From Gemmatimonadota bacterium (lineage in GTDB: Bacteria; Gemmatimonadota; Gemmatimonadetes; Gemmatimonadales; GWC2-71-9), in the NCBI GenBank assembly GCA_003221895.1, contig QHUJ01000120.1:26503-90502 (forward strand): a DNA stretch of 64,000 nt, written 5' to 3'. The stretch's first letter is position 1. Each line of letters starts with the position of its first letter. Positions 1-10,155 of this stretch are shown in pieces. The position numbers were made by a program, and so were the translations under genes. The notes under the pieces are model-generated. The model was given only the letters and a program-made list of their open reading frames with translations, ran no database searches and was not told where the DNA came from.

Positions 1-1207
1 GATTCGTTGAGATATCGATGCACACCATGGCGCGCGGCACGACCGGCAAGCCGAGATCGCGGCCGAGCGAAAACACCGGATCGGCCGCGCGCTCGTCGAT
101 ATCGAACGCGTCGATCTTGAAGCTGTCGAGCAGATGGCGGGCATTCTGGTCCGCGAGCTCCACGAGTTTGGCAGCCGAGCCACGCTGCGGCACGGCGAAA
201 TCCACACCCGGCGCCAGCTCTCGTAACGCATCGAGATCAGCAGGCGCAAACGGCATCACCACACGCTGCGCCCGCTGCTCGAGCGGCAGATAGTAGCCGA
301 CCAGGAACGTTCGCAATACGTCGCCCTCCGGCGCGTGCTCGACGTGCTCGAGAAATCGGTGCTCCCGCGCGATCAAGCGGCCGTCGCGAATGCGCAGAAT
401 CACCGTCGCCGCGTCGTCGCCGTCGCGCGCCAGGCCGATGGCGTCGGCGTCTCCGCCCCCCACGACCTCGACGGTCTGCGGCTGCTCGAGCTGATCCAGC
501 CATTTGAGCGCATCGCGGAGCTGTGCCGCCCGCTCGTAGTCCTGGGCGTTGCTCGCCTCCTGCATACGCTCGCGCAGCCGCGCCCGCACGTCCAGCGTCT
601 TCCCCGAGAGAAACAACAGCACGTCATCGATCATCCGCCGGTAGTCTGCGGCGCTCTGATACCCGACGCACGGCGCTTTGCACCGCTCGATATGAAAATC
701 GAGGCACGGCCGGTCCGGCGCGTCCTCCGGCAGATGCCAGGAGCAGGAGCGGACCGTGAAGATGCGGCGAATGATCTTCAGCGTCTGCCGCAGCGTCGCG
801 ACGTCGGTGTAGGGCCCGAAATAGCGCGCTCCTGGAATCGCGACCCGCCGGACGACCAGCACGCGCGGGAACGGCTCGGCGATGGTCACGGCAATCTGCG
901 GATAGCTCTTATCGTCCCGCAGCCGGATGTTGAACTTTGGCTGGTTTTCCTTGATCAGCGTGTTCTCGAGCAGCAGCGCCTGCGCCTCGTTCGGTACGAT
1001 GATCGTCTCGAGGTCGGCGATTTGCTCGCGCAATGCCTCGCGCTCGACGCTGCCCTGCTCTTCGGCAAAGTAGTTGGGCACGCGCGTGCGCAGGTTGGCC
1101 GCCTTCCCGACGTACAAAATCTCCCCGGCGGCGTCTTTCCAGAGATAGACGCCGGGGCGAGCAGGAAGGGCCGCTAGTTGGCGGGCGAGCCGGTCAGAAA
1201 TTGCCAT
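1..1207 (-). CDS. uvrC: Excinuclease ABC subunit C (partial, 3' end outside window)
   Basis: UvrC makes both incisions in UvrABC nucleotide excision repair. The frame reads from ATG at 1207 down through base 1 with no stop, so about 402 N-terminal residues are visible of the roughly 600 usual for the family. The GIY-YIG nuclease domain is clear at the N-terminus (PGVYLW at residues 18-23, YVGKA at 32-36). Four cysteines at 155, 168, 176 and 180 match the Fe-S cluster cysteines known in E. coli UvrC. A UVR (UvrB-binding) helix pair follows around residues 195-235, and the visible part ends at CIDIS, the start of the RNase H-like 5' nuclease domain. Its start overlaps the end of murJ by 34 bp, so the two are probably cotranscribed. 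Confidence 0.95.
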   Translation of the reverse strand, partial: MAISDRLARQLAALPARPGVYLWKDAAGEILYVGKAANLRTRVPNYFAEEQGSVEREALREQIADLETIIVPNEAQALLLENTLIKENQPKFNIRLRDDKSYPQIAVTIAEPFPRVLVVRRVAIPGARYFGPYTDVATLRQTLKIIRRIFTVRSCSWHLPEDAPDRPCLDFHIERCKAPCVGYQSAADYRRMIDDVLLFLSGKTLDVRARLRERMQEASNAQDYERAAQLRDALKWLDQLEQPQTVEVVGGGDADAIGLARDGDDAATVILRIRDGRLIAREHRFLEHVEHAPEGDVLRTFLVGYYLPLEQRAQRVVMPFAPADLDALRELAPGVDFAVPQRGSAAKLVELADQNARHLLDSFKIDAFDIDERAADPVFSLGRDLGLPVVPRAMVCIDISTN

Positions 1208-2724
1208 GCGCGTATCGCGTCGGGGTGACGGAACGCCAAAGTGAGCGCCCCGTAAGCCACCCCAAAGATACCCAGCACAGCAATGCCCTGAGGGACGGGT
1301 CGCCAGGTTGCGACCACAGGCCGAGCCGCCATGCCTAGCAGGGCCGCGAGCAATCCGGCGGCGACGACCAGGCCGAGGGTGCGCCAATCGGAGCGCTGCA
1401 GGATCGCGCCAATGCGTTTGTCGAGGTCGTAGAGATGCAGCACCGTGTTGAAGGACTGCCCGATCGACGAGCCGAGTGCGATGCCCGCAGGCCCGAACCG
1501 CCGCATGAAATACCACGACAGCAGCGCGGAGATCACGAGCGAGGTGATTGCGATCTTCACGGGCGTCCGCGTATCGCGCATCGCATAGAAACCGGACGCA
1601 AACAGCCTGACGGTCGACGTGCCAAGTAATCCGATGCCGTAGGCAGCCAGCACTCCACCTACGAGCATCGTATCGTCCGCGTCGAACCGTCCGGTCTGGA
1701 AGAGTGCGCCGATGATCTGCGGACCCAAGGCCGCGAACGCGAACGCCGCCGGGATGACGAAGAACGCGATCCGCCGGAACGCGATCGCGATCCTGGCACG
1801 CAGCTGCGCATGCGGGGCTTCACCAACCGCGTCACGGGAGAGCTCGGGCAGTGACACCGCGGTCACGGCCACGCCGAACAGGCTGATCGGCAGCTGCTGC
1901 ACGAGCTGCGCGTAGCCGAGGCTCGCCAGCCCGCCTTCGCCGGTGTACGAGCCAAGGAACGTGTCGATGAGACCCGAGACCTGCGCGACTCCCGCGCCAA
2001 GTACGAGCGGCGCCCAGGCGACGATGACCTGGCGCACACCCTCGGGGGCAAAGCTCACGCGCAGAGGAATCCCGCCCAACAACCGCCAGCACGCGGGGAG
2101 CTGGATCGCGACCTGCAACACGCTGCCCGCGACGGTGCCCCAGGCGAGGGCGAGCGAGAGTCCGTAGAGTCCCGATCCTTTCATCCACGCGGCCGCGCCG
2201 ACCATGGCCGCGATGCCGGCAACGTTCCACAGCGCCGGAGCCGCGTAGGGCAAGAAGAAACGACGATGGGTGTTGAGAATCCCGAGGCACCAGGCCGAAA
2301 CCACCATGAGCCCGGTCATCGGGAAGAGGATCCGAACCAGCACCGTCGTCAGCTCGCGTCGCGGTCCGTCGAAGCCCTGGGCGACGATGGCGGTGATCGC
2401 GGGCGCGAATGCGATGCCGATGACCGCGAGCAAGCCGCTCGCGAGTAGCAGGAGACCGAGAATCGCCCCCGCCAGGGCGCGGGCCGCCTCCTTGTTGTCC
2501 TCGTTCAGCTGTGCATAGACGGGGATGAACGATGCCGAGAGCGTGCCTTCACCCAGAAGATTGCGGAGAGCGTTGGGGATGCGCAGCGCGGCGCGAAAAG
2601 CGTCAGCCGCGGCGCCGTTGCCGAAGTAGTGCGCGAAGACACGCTCGCGCACGTACCCGAGCACGCGAGTGACGAGAATACCGGCCGCCACCCGCGCCGC
2701 GTGACGGCCGCCGCTTTCCTTCAA
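1174..2724 (-). CDS. murJ: Lipid II flippase MurJ
   Basis: MurJ moves undecaprenyl-linked lipid II across the inner membrane for peptidoglycan synthesis. The 516-residue protein has the MVF/MviN pattern: an amphipathic start, the conserved TRVLGYVRERVFAHYFG segment near residues 18-34, an arginine-rich IPNALRNLLGEGTLSASFIP segment around residues 48-67, and about 14 hydrophobic helices. Length is normal for the family (about 510-530). ATG at 2724 overlaps the stop of the upstream small gene by 4 bp (ATGA), which fixes the start. Downstream it overlaps uvrC. Confidence 0.95.
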   Translation of the reverse strand: MKESGGRHAARVAAGILVTRVLGYVRERVFAHYFGNGAAADAFRAALRIPNALRNLLGEGTLSASFIPVYAQLNEDNKEAARALAGAILGLLLLASGLLAVIGIAFAPAITAIVAQGFDGPRRELTTVLVRILFPMTGLMVVSAWCLGILNTHRRFFLPYAAPALWNVAGIAAMVGAAAWMKGSGLYGLSLALAWGTVAGSVLQVAIQLPACWRLLGGIPLRVSFAPEGVRQVIVAWAPLVLGAGVAQVSGLIDTFLGSYTGEGGLASLGYAQLVQQLPISLFGVAVTAVSLPELSRDAVGEAPHAQLRARIAIAFRRIAFFVIPAAFAFAALGPQIIGALFQTGRFDADDTMLVGGVLAAYGIGLLGTSTVRLFASGFYAMRDTRTPVKIAITSLVISALLSWYFMRRFGPAGIALGSSIGQSFNTVLHLYDLDKRIGAILQRSDWRTLGLVVAAGLLAALLGMAARPVVATWRPVPQGIAVLGIFGVAYGALTLAFRHPDAIRAWQFLTGSPAN

Positions 2725-2990
2725 GACGTCGGTTTCTTTCGGCGGGGGTCTTCCAGCAGGCGCTGCATGAATTGCAGCTCTTCCCGCATCCCGGCCACGG
2801 AGCGGTTCAGATCCTCTATCTCGGACTCGAGCAGCTCGACCTTGCGCTGCATATCGCGCAGCTCAGGCGGGGGACCCTCGGTGCGGCCTTCCATACGCCG
2901 CGCGACGGACCTGCCCAGCGGCGAGTCCACCAGGATGGCGGCAACCGGGATGAGCAGCGCCACGACGAGAATGATTGCGAGCACCCACAT
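2721..2990 (-). CDS. Small membrane-anchored coiled-coil protein, function unknown
   Basis: Not recognised as a named family. The 89-residue product has one N-terminal transmembrane segment (about residues 2-23, VLAIILVVALLIPVAAILV). An arginine-rich stretch follows, then a heptad-like coiled coil (about residues 48-82, MQRKVELLESEIEDLNRSV and onward). This is the layout of a small bitopic scaffold or septum-type protein, but no function can be assigned. It sits between bshC (9 bp away) and murJ (4-bp overlap), so it is almost certainly translated as part of this operon. Reality as a gene is supported by the coupled overlap and by a sensible amphipathic composition unlike that of a shadow frame. 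Confidence 0.7.
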   Translation of the reverse strand: MWVLAIILVVALLIPVAAILVDSPLGRSVARRMEGRTEGPPPELRDMQRKVELLESEIEDLNRSVAGMREELQFMQRLLEDPRRKKPTS

Positions 2991-2999
2991 GTCCGGATT

Positions 3000-4430
3000 T
3001 TATGAAGCCGCGGCCCAGCGCGCCACCTCTCGATCGATTTCATCCAGCAGCGACCCGCTGTAACGCGCTAGAAACGACGCGATCGTGAGCACGCGCTCCT
3101 GTGGCTTGCCCAGCGGCGCCAGGGCCGCACGGGCACGAGAGAGCTGGCTCACCACCGTGCCCTGAGTGCGCTTCAGACTCGCGACGAGTTTCTTCTCGAT
3201 TTCGTTGGTGCCCGCCAGGGCCGCGTTCCGCGCTGCCTCAACGGTGCGCTCCAGCGTCGGATCGAGCAGCTGGACCTCGCCGCTGATGCGGGCGAAGCGG
3301 GACTCGACATCCGCGCGCAGCTCGTCCAGCGAGGCGGCGAGATCGGGAGGCAGATCGGCCTTCGCGAGCCGACTCTCCAGCGCTCCCGGTTGTTCATTGA
3401 ACTCGGCCGGGGTGAGGCCGTGTTTGCTCAGCACCTTGTCGATCCGCGCCTCGATGATGACCCCCGACCAGCGGGGAACGTGCGCCTGCGGCGCGACGCC
3501 GAGACGCGAGAACAGCGGGGCGGACTCGGGCAGATATCCCATCTCCCCCGGACCGCCGAGGTAGGCGAGCGTCGGAAACAGGGCCGCCTCGATCACCGGG
3601 CGGAGCAGCACATTGGGCGACAGTCGCTCGGGCGTTTCGGCCGCGATTTTCTCGAGCTGCCCCCGGGTAAAGCGCTCGCCGCTGCGGCGCGTGACGAAGC
3701 CGCCGCCATCCTTGCGCAGGCGGTCGCGGCCCAGCCGCCCTTCGACCAGGACCGGCGACAGACCGTCGGCGAGCGTTTCGTCCAGCGCCAAAAGCAGCCA
3801 GGGTGCGGCAGCCCGTTTCGCGGCGCGGTCGTGCGCCCGAAAGACAGCGAGCCCTTTTCCGCGAGCGCCGAGCAGCCGATTCAGCGCCTCGGCCCCCGCG
3901 TCGGCCAGGTTCATCTCTGGCCGGTAGCACGCCGCCAGCCATTGCCGAACGTCGGGCTTGCACTCCGAATCGGGCAGCGCGGCATCCAGCGCGTCGAGCG
4001 CCGCGCCGATATCCGATCCCAGCGACTCGCGAAACAGCGGCAACTGCGGCGCGTCGTGCGCGCGCTCGCGCAAAGTGATCTTGACCGGCTCGCCGTCCCG
4101 CCCCAGTACCCAGGCGTGGTTGGCTTCCGCGAAATCGTGATCATCTCCCGCGACCCAGAACACGGGGACGACCGGGACGCCGCGCTCCCGCTCGATCCGA
4201 TCCGCCAGTGCGATCGCCGACAGCGCCTTGTACACGGTGTACAGCGGGCCTGTGAACAGTCCCGGCTGCTGCCCGGTCGTAATGGTCAGCACTTCGCCGT
4301 TGGCGAGCCGGTCTCGGCCCGGTCCCGGGAGCATCGAGGCGAGCGCGTCCGCGTGGATGCGGCGGGGTGTGCCGGCAGGAAGCGTTCCCGCCGGCATGGG
4401 GATTGGGGTTGAGAGGATTCGCGAGATCAT
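3000..4430 (-). CDS. bshC: Putative bacillithiol synthase BshC (cysteine-adding enzyme)
   Basis: BshC is thought to add cysteine to GlcN-malate in the last step of bacillithiol synthesis. The 476-residue protein carries the family hallmarks: TTGQQPGLFTGPLYTVYKAL near residues 50-70, VFWVAGDDHDFAEANHAWV near 90-110, GPGEMGYLPESAPLF in the middle, and a helical C-terminal half that is partly coiled coil. Length is a little short of the Bacillus enzyme (about 540). The start overlaps the upstream methyltransferase stop by 4 bp. No bshA or bshB homologue is in the window, so bacillithiol production is an inference from this one gene. Confidence 0.88.
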   Translation of the reverse strand: MISRILSTPIPMPAGTLPAGTPRRIHADALASMLPGPGRDRLANGEVLTITTGQQPGLFTGPLYTVYKALSAIALADRIERERGVPVVPVFWVAGDDHDFAEANHAWVLGRDGEPVKITLRERAHDAPQLPLFRESLGSDIGAALDALDAALPDSECKPDVRQWLAACYRPEMNLADAGAEALNRLLGARGKGLAVFRAHDRAAKRAAAPWLLLALDETLADGLSPVLVEGRLGRDRLRKDGGGFVTRRSGERFTRGQLEKIAAETPERLSPNVLLRPVIEAALFPTLAYLGGPGEMGYLPESAPLFSRLGVAPQAHVPRWSGVIIEARIDKVLSKHGLTPAEFNEQPGALESRLAKADLPPDLAASLDELRADVESRFARISGEVQLLDPTLERTVEAARNAALAGTNEIEKKLVASLKRTQGTVVSQLSRARAALAPLGKPQERVLTIASFLARYSGSLLDEIDREVARWAAAS

Positions 4431-5170
4431 GCGCGCGCCGCGACCAAGATCACCCGCGGCGCGCTCGGTTCCAGCGGCCCGCCATCGTAGTTCCCGAAGC
4501 GCCCGGTGACCTCGAGGCCGGCGTCGACCAGCAACGCTGCGAGCTCATCCGGTCCGTAGAGGCGGACCCGCTCCTGAAACCGCCGGCCCTCATCCCGCAG
4601 CTCGATCTCCTTGATCACAAAACGGCCGTTATCGTCGATACGCCGTGTGACGCGTACATCGCGACGCCGTTCACCATTTTCCGAGCGCCGCTTGCCCTGC
4701 TCGCTGAGCTGCAGCGCCCGCCGCACTTCTTCCGCGTTGAGGTAATCGAGGACGAAATGCCCGCCGGGCGCGAGCGCGGCGGCCACCTCATGGACCACGC
4801 GACGATGCTCGTCATCGCTCAAAAAGTAACCGAATGAAGTAAAGAGATTCACGGCTAACGAGAAACTCCCGGCGCGAAACGGCAGCGCCCGCATGTCGCC
4901 GCGCACCAGCGCGGCGCGTGTACGCTCGCGGGCGCGCCGCAACATCGCCCGGGACAGATCGAATCCAACGACGTGTCCTCCCCCTCCCAGCCGTTCCAGC
5001 TCCGCGGCGTGGCGCCCCGGCCCGCAGGCGAGATCGAGTATGCGATTTCCGGGCCTCCACGGGACGACAGCGCGAATCAGCTCTACCGCGCGGCGCGCAT
5101 CCTCCTCGTCGCGGTGCGGATAGAGGGCATGATACTCCTCGCCGAACCACTGCTCGAACCACTCGGTCAT
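4427..5170 (-). CDS. Class I SAM-dependent methyltransferase
   Basis: The 247-residue protein has a Rossmann-fold SAM site: motif I NRILDLACGPGRHAAELERL near residues 42-61, an acidic end of strand 2 (VVGFDLS), and motif II/III GDMRALPF followed by VNLFTSFGYFLSDDEH. The C-terminal beta region (VKEIELRDEGRRFQERVRLY) resembles methyltransferases of the UbiE/YcgJ type with a SAM_MT_25-like cap. The substrate cannot be read from sequence. It overlaps bshC and the AMMECR1 gene by 4 bp on each side, and nothing in the neighbourhood identifies a dedicated partner. Confidence 0.85.
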   Translation of the reverse strand: MTEWFEQWFGEEYHALYPHRDEEDARRAVELIRAVVPWRPGNRILDLACGPGRHAAELERLGGGGHVVGFDLSRAMLRRARERTRAALVRGDMRALPFRAGSFSLAVNLFTSFGYFLSDDEHRRVVHEVAAALAPGGHFVLDYLNAEEVRRALQLSEQGKRRSENGERRRDVRVTRRIDDNGRFVIKEIELRDEGRRFQERVRLYGPDELAALLVDAGLEVTGRFGNYDGGPLEPSAPRVILVAARA

Positions 5171-5721
5171 TCGACGAAAACGTCTGCTGTGAAAGTGAAA
5201 ACGTGCGTGGCCGGTTCCCGCCAGCTGCCGGCGGTGAGTCCCGCTTTGTGACAGACGGCGTTGAGAAACGCCTCGACCCCGAACCCGTGCTCGGTTGCCA
5301 CCTGTGGCAGCAGCACCGCCTGGGCACGCCCGCGCCGCACCACTACGCCGTCGCGGCCGATCACCACGCGCCCACAGTCGGCCGCCTCCATCCGCGCCAG
5401 CTCGCTCAGCACGGAGATCTCGATACGCAAATCGGGGAGCTCATCAGGCGTAATGGGGGCGAAGCGCGGGTCCGACCGCGCGGCCGACACCGCGACCTGG
5501 CAGATGACTTCGCCGAGCGGCCGGTCGCCCGTCACATGACCAATGCAGCCACGCAGGTCGCCGCCGGACTCGTGTAAGGATACGAAAGCGCCGCGATGTT
5601 GCTGGGCGGCCGGCACGCTCGGAATCCGCGGGGCCGCGCGTCCCGCCAGGACCGCTTCGATCGCGCACCGCGCCAGGGCGAGGAATGCGCTCCGGTCAGC
5701 CGGCGAGAGCTCACCCGCGAT
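5167..5721 (-). CDS. amrA: AMMECR1-domain protein (AmmeMemoRadiSam system protein A type)
   Basis: The family core is clear: GDLRGCIGHV, then SAARSDPRFAPITPDELPDL, VIGRDGVVVRRG, LLPQVATEHG and a C-terminal FTFTADVF. The biochemical role of AMMECR1 proteins is not established. The first usual start codon in frame is GTG at 5616, but that would remove the family's first helix. The open frame continues upstream with SPADRSAFLALARCAIEAVL, which aligns with the N-terminus of archaeal members. No ATG, GTG or TTG occurs in that stretch. An ATC at 5721-5719 sits 9 nt after a GGGGAG sequence and would give 184 residues, the normal length. I placed the start there by inference. The gene overlaps the end of rlmH by 11 bp. 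The usual Memo and radical-SAM partners are absent from the window. Confidence 0.78.
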   Translation of the reverse strand: MAGELSPADRSAFLALARCAIEAVLAGRAAPRIPSVPAAQQHRGAFVSLHESGGDLRGCIGHVTGDRPLGEVICQVAVSAARSDPRFAPITPDELPDLRIEISVLSELARMEAADCGRVVIGRDGVVVRRGRAQAVLLPQVATEHGFGVEAFLNAVCHKAGLTAGSWREPATHVFTFTADVFVE

Positions 5722-6123
5722 GGTAAGGCTCTCCCCGACGGATCGTGTAGGCCCGGTATAGTTGTTCGTAGACTACGACTCGGGCGAGCTCGTGGGGCAG
5801 CGTCAGCGGACCGAGGCTCCAGGTGCGCTCGGCGCGGCGTAACACATCCGGGCGCAGGCCATCGGCGTCGCCGATGACGAACGCGACATCGCGACCGTCC
5901 ATCTCCCAGCGCCCCACCAGCTCGGCCAGCTGCGGGGAGGACCACCCTTCCCCGTCGCGCGCCAGCGCGATGAGACGCGAATCCTCGGGGATCCGCGCCT
6001 CGTTCACTTCTCGTTCCTCGATTTTGGCGTAGTGTCGAATCCGGCTCAGGTAGTCGTCACAGGCGGCGCGCAGCGCGGCGCTTTTCATTTTGCCGCCGCC
6101 GAGCGCGACCACGCGATAGCGCA

Positions 6124-6124
<1 letters not shown>
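5711..6124 (-). CDS. rlmH: 23S rRNA (pseudouridine1915-N3)-methyltransferase RlmH
   Basis: RlmH is a SPOUT-fold enzyme that methylates pseudouridine 1915 of 23S rRNA in 70S ribosomes. The 137-residue product shows the family pattern: VVALGGGKMKSAALRAACDDY at the start, FVIGDADGLRPDVLRRA (SAM-binding glycine region), and the C-terminal TLPHELARVVVYEQLYRAYT followed by GEPYHRG. The start ATG at 6124 shares one base with the gdh stop (TGATG). An in-frame extension to 7108 exists but lies inside gdh in another frame, so it is rejected. Confidence 0.95.
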
Positions 6125-7409
<1,285 letters not shown>

Positions 7410-7413
<4 letters not shown>

Positions 7414-8441
7414 ACCGCTCGCTTCAGGACCCCTTCCAGGACACGTTCGACGGCCTCCCCATTGAGCTCCCAGTGCAGCGCCAGCTCCGCCACGAGCGGC
7501 TCGGGCGCATCCGACGGCCAGCGATCGCGCAGCTTCACCGCGTCCTTCTCGGTGACTACAACATAATCGGCGTCTTTTGCGACCTGCGCGAGCCGGGCGA
7601 CATCACCGGGATGGTACGGGTGATGATCTTGGTACGCCATGAGTTGCACCGTGGCACCGGAGGCGCGCACCTGGGCAGCGAAGCTCACGGGGTCGGCGAT
7701 GCCCGCCGCAACCACGACGCGCTTGCGGGCGAGCAGGGACAGCCCCACCCGCCCGCCCGAGCGGAGCCCCCTCAGCCCCTCGACCGCCAGATGTACGCTC
7801 GCCACCACAGCGCTTGGCCAGCGGGCCGCGATGCGCGCGGCCAGGCGGTGGGATTCCGCGATCGCCGCATGCCGCCGCGTCACGATGATCACGTCGGCCC
7901 GGCCCAAGGCGCTCCAATCCTCCCGCCACGGCCCGGCGGGCAACGGCCAGGCCACGGCGCGCGGTGGAGCACTCTCGGTGTTGACGAGGGCCACGTTCAC
8001 ATCGCGCGCCACATCGAGACGCTGATAGGCGTCGTCGAGCACCAGGACCTGCGCGCCTGCAGCGCGCGCACTTGCGGCCCCCGCCACGCGATCGGGATTC
8101 GCAACGACGATCGCGTCCGGCACCAGCCGCTGGTGCACCGCCTGCTCGTCACCGCGATAGCCGCGGAGCAGGATGCCCGGCCGGACATTCCTGCGGGCGA
8201 AGTATGCCGCCGTCCACGCCGCGAATGGCGTCTTCCCCGCTCCACCCACCGCCAGGTTGCCCACGGCGACAGACGGCAGCGGCAACGCGCGGCGGCGCAG
8301 CCAGCCGCGCCGGTAGGCCTTCGCTCGGGCGCTCATCACCGTGCGGTACAACAGCGCGAACGGCACCAGCACGCCCCGCGTGGCTCGCGCCGGAGCCGTG
8401 CTGCTCCACCACAGCCACTGCGCGACGCGCTGCGCGCTCAT
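7410..8441 (-). CDS. lpxK: Tetraacyldisaccharide 4'-kinase LpxK
   Basis: LpxK phosphorylates the 4' position of the lipid A disaccharide at the inner membrane. The 343-residue protein has an N-terminal hydrophobic anchor ([14 protein letters not shown]), then the family P-loop [17 protein letters not shown] near residues 60-76. Further conserved blocks are [27 protein letters not shown] and [20 protein letters not shown] at 8441 overlaps the preceding acyltransferase stop by 4 bp. The frame is open further upstream but the extra residues show no family similarity. It belongs to the lipid A gene block. Confidence 0.93.
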
Positions 8442-9040
8442 GCGTTGACCTCGTCGAGGCTGCGCTGCACGGCCGCGATGCCCTGCCGCAGCCCCTCTTT
8501 GCCGGGGCCGATGGAGATGGGTGGTCCAAATCGCACGTCGATTCCGGCAAACGGCTTCGGAATGCACATGCGATCCCACGAGCGGAGATACCAGGCCGAC
8601 GATGCGCGGGCACCCGCGGCGACGAGCGGAACGCCGGCGTGCTGAGCCGCGGCGATGGCGCCCGGTTGGACGCGTTCCGCCGGCCCGCGCGGTCCATCGG
8701 GGGTCATCGCGACGATCGCTCCTGCCTGTAAGGCGCGGACAACCCCGAGTAGTCCGACTTCACCACCGCGCTGGGTCGAGCCCCGGACGAACCGGTAGCC
8801 CCATCCCTCCGCCAGATTCGCCAGATACTCGCCATCGCGGTGCCGGCTGATCAGCAGCACGTGGCCGTTGTGCTTGTGGAACGGCAGCAACGGCAGAATG
8901 CGCGAGTGCCACAAAACAAAAATGAATGGGGACTGCCACGGCCGGACGCCGCTGGCGCGATAACGCCAGGTCGCCGCGAGCGTCTTGATCACGACAGGCC
9001 CGAGGGCCGCGGCGACCGGTTCCGCCCAGCGGAGCTTCAC
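8438..9040 (-). CDS. DUF374-type lysophospholipid acyltransferase-like protein
   Basis: The 200-residue protein matches the DUF374 branch of the LPLAT superfamily. The usual HX4D acyltransferase signature is replaced by FVLWHSRILPLLPFHK near residue 43, followed by LISRHRDGEYLANLA, VRGSTQRGGEVGLLGVVRAL and MTPDGPRGPAERVQPGAI. These proteins occur in lipid A gene clusters and are suspected to acylate lipid A or a precursor, so a late acyltransferase role (in place of LpxL/LpxM, which are not in the window) is a reasonable inference. It overlaps lpxK and lpxB by 4 bp each. Confidence 0.85.
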   Translation of the reverse strand: MKLRWAEPVAAALGPVVIKTLAATWRYRASGVRPWQSPFIFVLWHSRILPLLPFHKHNGHVLLISRHRDGEYLANLAEGWGYRFVRGSTQRGGEVGLLGVVRALQAGAIVAMTPDGPRGPAERVQPGAIAAAQHAGVPLVAAGARASSAWYLRSWDRMCIPKPFAGIDVRFGPPISIGPGKEGLRQGIAAVQRSLDEVNA

Positions 9041-10155
9041 TCGATCAGCCCGGCCGCAAGATCCGCGACGCGGTCGGCGGCTCCGGGCGCACCGAGCCGT
9101 TCCCGCACCAGACGCAGACCCTCTCGCTGGCGCCGCGTCGCGGGGTTGTCGGCATCGAGCAGCGGCAACACACCGCCGGCCAAGGCGTCGGGCGTCGCGC
9201 GACGCTGCAGGAACTCGGGCGCGACCTCATATCCCGCCACCAGATTCACGAGCCCGACCCACGGTACCCGTAAGACGCGCAACGCGATGAACGACGAAAT
9301 CGGATGCACGCGGTACGTGATGACCATGGGCAGGTCGGCGATCGCCGCTTCGAGCGTCGTCGTGCCTGATTTGCAGATCCCGGCGTCCGACGCGGCGAAG
9401 ACAAGTAAGGGATCGCCGTAATGCACCTTGATCACGCCGGGCTCTGGGTACTCCGCTTCCCGCGTTCCGGCGAGCACGATCTGCACGTCGGGCCGCACCG
9501 CCAACACCTTCCCGGCCGCTTCGCGGAACATGGCCCAATGGCGCCGCACCTCTTGGGCCCTGCTTCCGGGAAACAACCCGAGCGTGGTGCGATTGGGATC
9601 GAGCGCCAGCGCGCGGCGTGCATCGAGGCGTGCCGGCGGCGCCGGCCGATCTTTGAGCGGATGGCCCACGAACGTCGCGGCCACGCCGCGGGCGCGAAAG
9701 AACGCCTCTTCGAACGGCAGGATCACCGCGAGCTGATTCACCGGGGCGAGCTTCCGCACCCGATTCTGTCCCCAGGCCCACATCTGGGGCGCGATGTAGT
9801 ACAGCACGGGAATGCCGGCCGCAGCGGCGGCGGCGGCGGCGCGCAGGTGATAGCCCGGATAATCGACGAGGATTACGAGGTCGTAGCGGCTCTCGTTGAA
9901 CGCCTTCTTGACCCGGGCGAGCAGTCGGTAGTGCGCGGGAATCTTGGCGATCGCTTCGACGAAGCCGACCACCGAAAAGGCTTCCATCCGGTCCAGCACG
10001 CGCACACCGGCGCGCTCCATCAGGGGACCGCCAAGCGCCTCGAGCTCGACTCCGGGTAAACGCCGGCGCAGCGCCGTCGCGACCGCGGCCGCATGCGCGT
10101 CCGCCGATGGCTCGCCCGCCGATATGTAGATGCGCGGGGTCTTGCGGGTGCTCAC
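9037..10155 (-). CDS. lpxB: Lipid-A-disaccharide synthase LpxB
   Basis: LpxB (GT19) joins lipid X and UDP-diacylglucosamine to form the beta-1,6 lipid A disaccharide. The 372-residue protein starts with the family motif IYISAGEPSADAHAAAVATA. It continues with ALGGPLMERAGVRV, VILVDYPGYHLRAAAAAAA, the active-site region YYIAPQMWAWGQNRVRKL, VILPFEEAFFRARGVAATFV, LFPGSRAQEVRRHW and CKSGTTTLEAAIADLPMV. The gene overlaps the upstream oxidoreductase and the downstream acyltransferase by 4 bp each. Confidence 0.95.
   Translation of the reverse strand: MSTRKTPRIYISAGEPSADAHAAAVATALRRRLPGVELEALGGPLMERAGVRVLDRMEAFSVVGFVEAIAKIPAHYRLLARVKKAFNESRYDLVILVDYPGYHLRAAAAAAAAGIPVLYYIAPQMWAWGQNRVRKLAPVNQLAVILPFEEAFFRARGVAATFVGHPLKDRPAPPARLDARRALALDPNRTTLGLFPGSRAQEVRRHWAMFREAAGKVLAVRPDVQIVLAGTREAEYPEPGVIKVHYGDPLLVFAASDAGICKSGTTTLEAAIADLPMVITYRVHPISSFIALRVLRVPWVGLVNLVAGYEVAPEFLQRRATPDALAGGVLPLLDADNPATRRQREGLRLVRERLGAPGAADRVADLAAGLIE

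Noticed and set aside
335..1177. 280-codon plus-strand open frame opposite uvrC
   Set aside because: It is antisense to a clear uvrC with motif-level matches; long antisense frames are expected at this GC content, and its translation is Arg/Leu-rich with no family pattern.
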